From the NCBI GenBank assembly GCA_046723735.1, contig JBKOVB010000147.1, positions 1 to 9,502 on the forward strand: a DNA stretch of 9,502 nucleotides. Direction: 5' to 3'. Each line of letters starts with the position of its first letter. The first letter of the stretch is position 1. Below, piece by piece: positions 6,501 through 9,502 of this stretch. Position numbers and translations under genes: made by a program. This stretch comes from RYN-111 sp046723735 (lineage in GTDB: Bacteria > Actinomycetota > Actinomycetes > Mycobacteriales > SCTD01). Under the pieces are notes generated by a model, which ran no database searches, was not told the DNA's origin, and was given only the letters and a program-made list of their open reading frames with translations.

Positions 6501-7630
6501 CGGCCGTCGAAGGCGTCGCGCAGCCGGCCGAACAAGCCGCCACCCGCCTTGACGGCCAGACCGGGACGCTCCTCGCCCCGCGCGGCCGCGAGCTGACGGA
6601 GCAGCTCGGTCTGCTCGTCGTCGAGCTTCGTGGGCACCTGGACGTCGAGGTGCACGTGCAGGTGGCCGCGACCGCTGCCGCGCAGGTGCGGGACGCCCCG
6701 GGCGCGGAGCGTGACGACCTCGGCGGGCTGCGTTCCGGGCGGGATGTCGAGCTGCTCCTCGCCGTCCAGCGTCGCGAGCGGCAGCGAGGCGCCGAGCGCG
6801 GCGGCCGTCATCGGCAGGGTCACCGTGCAGTGCAGGTCGTCGCCATCGCGGCTGAACACCGGATGCGGCTTCTGGTGCACCTCGACGAACAGGTCGCCGG
6901 CGGGGCCGCCGCCGGGTCCGACCTCGCCCTCGCCGGCGAGCCGGATGCGCATGCCGTCCTCGATGCCGGAGGGCACCTTGACCGTCAGCGTCCGACGCGC
7001 CCGCACCCGGCCGTCACCGTGGCACTCCACGCACGGGTGCTCGATGACCGTGCCGGTGCCGGTGCAACGCGGGCACGTGCGGCTCGTGAGCACCTGGCCG
7101 AGGAAGCTGCGCTGCACCTGCTGCACCTCGCCCCGGCCACGGCACGTCTCGCACGTCGTCGGCAGCGTGCCGGGGGCGGTGCCGTCGCCTTCGCAGGTGG
7201 TGCACAGGACGGCGGTGTCCAGCGTCAGCTCGCGGCTGGTGCCGAACGCCATGTCGACGAGCTCCACCTCGATGCGGATGAGCGCGTCCGACCCCTGCTG
7301 CTGCCGGCTGCGCGGGCCGCGGGAGCCCCCGCCGAAGAAGGCGTCCATGATGTCGCCGAAGCCCGCGAAGCCCCCAGGCCCGAACGGGCTGCCGCCCATG
7401 CCCGCGCCTCCGGGCGCGAGCGGGTCGCCGCCGAGGTCGACGATCTGCCGCTTCTGAGGGTCGGTGAGCACCTCGTAGGCCGCCGTGACCTGCTTGAAGC
7501 GCTCCTGGGCGTGCGGGTCGGGGTTGACGTCGGGGTGCAGCTCGCGGGCCAGCTTGCGGTAGGCCTTCTTGAGCTGGTCGTCCGTGGCGTCGGGCGTGAC
7601 GCCGAGGAGCCCGTAGTAGTCGGTCGCCAT
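6497..7630 (-). CDS. dnaJ: Type I DnaJ (Hsp40) co-chaperone, DnaJ2 type
   Basis: DnaJ delivers unfolded proteins to DnaK and stimulates its ATPase. The 377-aa product has every type I region. The J domain covers about 1-68 with HPD at 32-34, and a Gly/Phe-rich linker covers about 72-105. Four zinc-finger repeats follow: CTTCEGDG (143-150), CETCRGRG (160-167), CPRCTGTG (186-193) and CVECHGDG (200-207). The C-terminal substrate-binding and dimerisation region follows from about 210. The ATG shares one base with the hrcA stop (TGATG). In actinobacteria the copy next to hrcA is the second DnaJ, separate from the dnaK-grpE-dnaJ operon, hence the DnaJ2 label. It should be heat-inducible through the CIRCE element upstream of hrcA. 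Confidence 0.97.
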   Translation of the reverse strand: MATDYYGLLGVTPDATDDQLKKAYRKLARELHPDVNPDPHAQERFKQVTAAYEVLTDPQKRQIVDLGGDPLAPGGAGMGGSPFGPGGFAGFGDIMDAFFGGGSRGPRSRQQQGSDALIRIEVELVDMAFGTSRELTLDTAVLCTTCEGDGTAPGTLPTTCETCRGRGEVQQVQRSFLGQVLTSRTCPRCTGTGTVIEHPCVECHGDGRVRARRTLTVKVPSGIEDGMRIRLAGEGEVGPGGGPAGDLFVEVHQKPHPVFSRDGDDLHCTVTLPMTAAALGASLPLATLDGEEQLDIPPGTQPAEVVTLRARGVPHLRGSGRGHLHVHLDVQVPTKLDDEQTELLRQLAAARGEERPGLAVKAGGGLFGRLRDAFDGR

Positions 7631-8634
7631 CAGCTGCCCGCGAGCAGGTCGCCGACGTACCGCGCGACGGCGCGCACGCTGGCCATCGTGCCGGGGTAGT
7701 CCATGCGCGTCGGCCCGACGACGCCGAGACCTCCGGAGCCGTACCCGACCGTGACCACGGACGTGGACCGAAGGCCTTCCACCTGGTTCTCCTCCCCGAT
7801 CTTCACGTGCACGGTCGTCGGGTCGTTCGCCTCGCCGATGAGCCTGAGGAGGACGACCTGCTCCTCGAGCGCCTCGAGCACCGGACGCAACGTGCGCGGG
7901 AAGTCCAGCGCGTTGCGGGTCAGGTTCGCGGTGCCACCGATGGCCACCCGCTCCTCGGGCTTCTCGACCAGGGTGGCCAGCACGACGGACAGGACGCTGG
8001 TGAGCACCGGGCGCAGCCCCGGCGGCGCGGCGTCCGGCAGGTCGGCCAGCGCCTGCGGCGCGTCCAGGAGCTTGGCTCCGTGCAGCCGCGACCCGAACAC
8101 GCTGCGCAGCTGCGACACCTCGTCGTCGGTGATCGGCGCGTGCAGCTCGAGGACGCGCTGCTCGACCCGGCCCGCGTCGGTGATGAGCACGAGCAGCAGC
8201 CGGGTCGGGGCCAGGTGCACGATCTCGAGGTGCCGCACCTCGGCGCGGCTCAGGGACGGGTACTGCACGACCGCCACCTGGTGGGTCAGCTGGGCGAGCA
8301 GCCGTACCGACCGCCGTACGACGTCGTCCAGGTCGACGGCGCCCTCGAGGAAGCTCTCCATGGCCCTGCGCTCCGCCGGCGACAGCGGCTTGACGGTGGA
8401 GAGCCGGTCCACGAACAGCCGGTAGCCGCGGTCGGTCGGGATGCGGCCCGCGCTGGTGTGGGGGTGGGTGATGTACCCCTCCTCCTCGAGCGCAGCCATG
8501 TCGTTACGCACCGTGGCGGGGCTGACTCCCAGACCGTGACGCTGCGCGAGCGCCTTCGACCCCACCGGCTCGTTGGTCGAGACGAAGTCCTCGACGATGG
8601 CACGGAGCACCTCGAGCTTGCGGTCCTCCAGCAC
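7630..8634 (-). CDS. hrcA: Heat-inducible transcription repressor HrcA
   Basis: HrcA represses class I heat-shock genes by binding CIRCE and needs GroEL to stay active. The 334-aa product has an N-terminal winged helix (about 1-75) with GVSPATVRNDMAALEEEGYI at residues 36-55 and HTSAGRIPTDRGYRLFVD at 59-76. It also has the family signatures IGEEN (279-283) and GPTRMDYPGTMASVR (307-321). I chose GTG at 8634 because VLEDRKLEVLRAIVEDFV matches the usual N-terminus and a perfect AGGAGG (8643-8648) sits 8 nt upstream. The other GTG, at 8643, overlaps that SD and is less likely, and the open frame reaching 8862 runs through the CIRCE. The stop shares a base with the dnaJ ATG. Confidence 0.97.
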   Translation of the reverse strand: MLEDRKLEVLRAIVEDFVSTNEPVGSKALAQRHGLGVSPATVRNDMAALEEEGYITHPHTSAGRIPTDRGYRLFVDRLSTVKPLSPAERRAMESFLEGAVDLDDVVRRSVRLLAQLTHQVAVVQYPSLSRAEVRHLEIVHLAPTRLLLVLITDAGRVEQRVLELHAPITDDEVSQLRSVFGSRLHGAKLLDAPQALADLPDAAPPGLRPVLTSVLSVVLATLVEKPEERVAIGGTANLTRNALDFPRTLRPVLEALEEQVVLLRLIGEANDPTTVHVKIGEENQVEGLRSTSVVTVGYGSGGLGVVGPTRMDYPGTMASVRAVARYVGDLLAGS

Positions 8635-8642
8635 GCGGCGCA

Positions 8643-8648
8643 CCTCCT
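8643..8648 (-). promoter_or_regulatory. Ribosome binding site that fixes the hrcA start
   Basis: The minus strand reads AGGAGG here, a full match to the anti-SD core. The spacing to the GTG at 8634 is 8 nt. A competing GTG at 8643-8641 shares a base with this site, so it cannot use it. Confidence 0.85.
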
Positions 8649-8653
8649 CGCGT

Positions 8654-8680
8654 TTGGCACTCGCTCTTCCGGAGTGCCAA
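8654..8680. promoter_or_regulatory. CIRCE element, HrcA operator
   Basis: The arms TTGGCACTC (8654-8662) and GAGTGCCAA (8672-8680) are perfect complements separated by exactly 9 nt. The classic CIRCE is TTAGCACTC-N9-GAGTGCTAA, so this copy differs by one compensated change per arm (A to G, T to C). It sits directly upstream of the hrcA SD, which predicts that HrcA represses its own operon. The -10-like TACACT of hrcA overlaps its outer end by one base. Confidence 0.94.
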
Positions 8681-8685
8681 GTGTA
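8680..8685 (-). promoter_or_regulatory. Probable -10 box of the hrcA-dnaJ operon
   Basis: On the minus strand TACACT fits TANNNT and would place the transcription start inside CIRCE, around 8672-8674. HrcA bound to CIRCE would then block the promoter directly. No clear -35 hexamer is seen 16-19 nt upstream. Confidence 0.45.
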
Positions 8686-8720
8686 CGGCGAGGCCGCCGC
8701 CCGGCGCCCGTGACGGATCC

Positions 8721-8749
8721 TTGCGGACCCGTTGTCCTGGGCGTAACGT
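8721..8749 (+). promoter_or_regulatory. Promoter of the arsR-SRPBCC operon
   Basis: A -35-like TTGCGG (8721-8726) and a -10-like TAACGT (8744-8749) are separated by 17 nt, the ideal spacing. Transcription would begin around 8756-8758, at or next to the ATG at 8758, giving a leaderless or nearly leaderless message. The -10 box overlaps the left arm of the palindromic operator. Confidence 0.6.
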
Positions 8750-8767
8750 ACAACCTGATGGTTGTAC
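8748..8767 (+). promoter_or_regulatory. Palindromic operator of the ArsR-family repressor
   Basis: The arms gtacaacc (8748-8755) and ggttgtac (8760-8767) are perfect 8-bp complements around tgat. The site covers the end of the -10 box, the expected transcription start and the ATG at 8758, so a bound repressor dimer would block its own transcription. ArsR-family repressors typically bind imperfect or perfect inverted repeats of this size in their own promoters. That this ArsR is the ligand is inference from position. Confidence 0.75.
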
Positions 8768-9120
8768 CAATGCTCTCGCCGACCCGGGTCGACCAGCTCT
8801 TCCACGCGCTGGCCGACCCGACCCGGCGCGAGATCGTGACCCTGACCCTCGCCGGCGACCACTCGGTCTCAGACCTGGCGGGGCGGTTCCCCATGAGCTT
8901 CGCCGCGGTGCAGAAGCACGTGGCGGTTCTCGAACGGGCGGGCCTCGTCGCGAAGCGGCGGCACGGCCGGGAGCAGCGGGTCAGGGCGAGCACGCAGGCG
9001 CTGCGCCAAGCGCACGCCGCGCTGGACCAGCTCGAAGCCGTGTGGCGAGGCCGACTCGAGCGGATCGACACGCTTCTCGCCGAGCCCGACGAGCACCCAC
9101 GTCAAGGAGGACAGGCATGA
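8758..9120 (+). CDS. ArsR-family winged-helix repressor without metal-binding cysteines
   Basis: The 120-aa protein has the ArsR/SmtB fold: FHALADPTRREIV at residues 15-27, SVSDLAGRF at 36-44, and the recognition helix region SFAAVQKHVAVLERAGLV at 47-64, followed by the wing. It contains no Cys, so the ELCVCDL-type metal site is absent and a metal sensor is unlikely. The start is ATG at 8758 (leaderless fit); an in-frame ATG at 8770 would give 116 aa but also lacks an SD. The stop overlaps the start of the SRPBCC gene as ATGA. This repressor subgroup is commonly paired with an AHSA1/SRPBCC gene. The inducer is unknown. Confidence 0.92.
   Translation: MVVPMLSPTRVDQLFHALADPTRREIVTLTLAGDHSVSDLAGRFPMSFAAVQKHVAVLERAGLVAKRRHGREQRVRASTQALRQAHAALDQLEAVWRGRLERIDTLLAEPDEHPRQGGQA
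9105..9110 (+). promoter_or_regulatory. Ribosome binding site of the SRPBCC gene
   Basis: AGGAGG lies 6 nt before the ATG at 9117, inside the end of the arsR coding region. It is a strong site, in contrast to the SD-less arsR start, so the second protein may be made at a higher level than the repressor. Confidence 0.8.
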
Positions 9121-9502
9121 CCGTGATCGACGCGCGCAAGGACCTCGACACCCTCACGATGACGTTCACCGCCCGGTTCGACGCGCCGGTGGAGCGCGTC
9201 TGGCAGATCTGGGAGGACCCGCGGCAGCTCGAGCGCTGGTGGGGGCCGCCCACGTACCCGGCGACCTTCGTCGAGCACGACCTCAGCCGTGGCGGGCGGG
9301 CGACCTACTTCATGACCGGACCGGAAGGCGACACCCACTACGGCTGGTGGCGCGTCCTGCTGGTCGAGCCCCCTCACCGGCTCGAGCTCGAAGACGGCTT
9401 CGCCTTCGAGGACGGGCGGCCGAACCCTGAGCTGCCCACCACGACCATGCGGATGCAGCTCGCGCCGGACGGCGACGCGACGGTGATGACCCTCACCAGC
9501 AC
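9117..9502 (+). CDS. AHSA1-type SRPBCC domain protein (3' end outside the window)
   Basis: The visible 128 residues match the START/SRPBCC fold of the Aha1 C-terminal (AHSA1) group: TMTFTARFDAPVERVWQIW at residues 14-32, then DPRQLERWWGPP (34-45) and YPATFVEHDLSRGGRATYFM (47-66). This fold forms a deep hydrophobic pocket for lipids or other small ligands. No catalytic residue can be named. The ATG overlaps the arsR stop (ATGA). Members usually have about 140-165 residues, so only a short C-terminal part is likely missing. The natural ligand is unknown; its pairing with a cysteine-free ArsR suggests that ligand and inducer are related small molecules, which is inference. Confidence 0.9.
   Translation, partial: MTVIDARKDLDTLTMTFTARFDAPVERVWQIWEDPRQLERWWGPPTYPATFVEHDLSRGGRATYFMTGPEGDTHYGWWRVLLVEPPHRLELEDGFAFEDGRPNPELPTTTMRMQLAPDGDATVMTLTS

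Noticed and set aside
5435..7699. Plus-strand open frame of 754 codons running through dedA, rsmE and dnaJ
   Set aside because: It starts out of frame inside dedA and continues antisense to rsmE and dnaJ. The composition (Ala, Arg, His, Val repeats) is that of a reverse-strand shadow, and no family motif is visible.
8635..8862. N-terminal extension of hrcA up to 8862
   Set aside because: It would place the CIRCE element and the divergent arsR promoter inside coding DNA. The SD at 8643-8648 and the family N-terminus support 8634.

Overview
The window is chromosomal DNA from a high-GC actinobacterium. The GC content is high, GTG starts are common, start and stop codons overlap throughout, and the gene order hrcA-dnaJ-rsmE ... 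HIT-phoH-ybeY-corC-(CDA-like)-era is the block known from Streptomyces and Mycobacterium. The sequence alone does not settle the order or genus. There are 12 well-supported protein genes (the last one cut by the window edge) and one weak micro-ORF. I see no rRNA, tRNA, CRISPR array, insertion sequence or phage gene.

Layout from left to right. Positions 1-151 hold no convincing gene, only a cluster of nested inverted repeats just past the end of era. From 152 to 5074 a minus-strand operon reads right to left: a small secreted Ser/Pro/Thr-rich membrane-anchored protein (177 aa), a HIT hydrolase, PhoH ATPase, YbeY endoribonuclease, a CorC/HlyC-type CBS membrane protein, a degenerate cytidine-deaminase-like protein, and Era GTPase. 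Most joints are 1-4 nt overlaps, so translation is probably coupled. Divergent from this operon, dedA lies on the plus strand (5139-5759). It runs tail to tail into rsmE, with the two 3' ends overlapping by 26 nt. From 5734 to 8634 a second minus-strand operon reads hrcA, dnaJ, (19-codon micro-ORF), rsmE. It starts at a CIRCE heat-shock operator at 8654-8680. Divergent from hrcA, an ArsR-family repressor and an AHSA1/SRPBCC protein form a two-gene plus-strand operon (8758 to beyond 9502), with a perfect palindromic operator over the repressor's start codon.

How the genes fit together: HrcA represses its own operon through CIRCE and DnaJ is the Hsp70 co-chaperone. RsmE (16S rRNA methylation), YbeY (16S rRNA 3'-end maturation and quality control) and Era (30S assembly, binding near the 16S 3' end) all act on the small ribosomal subunit. 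PhoH is the usual partner of YbeY. The block therefore joins heat-shock control to ribosome maturation. dedA and the secreted-protein gene lie where rsmE and the HIT/phoH genes are usually closer together, and they appear to split the ancestral operon. They bring a divergent promoter region whose two -10 boxes fit leaderless starts on either side of an 8-bp palindrome.

Most worth a second look are the catalytically dead CDA-fold protein beside era, the mirror-image leaderless promoter pair at 5082-5139, the ArsR operator that also encodes the protein's first codons, and the micro-ORF joining dnaJ to rsmE through two GTGA overlaps. None of these amounts to a wholly new system. The window is mainly a conserved housekeeping region with some lineage-specific rearrangement.
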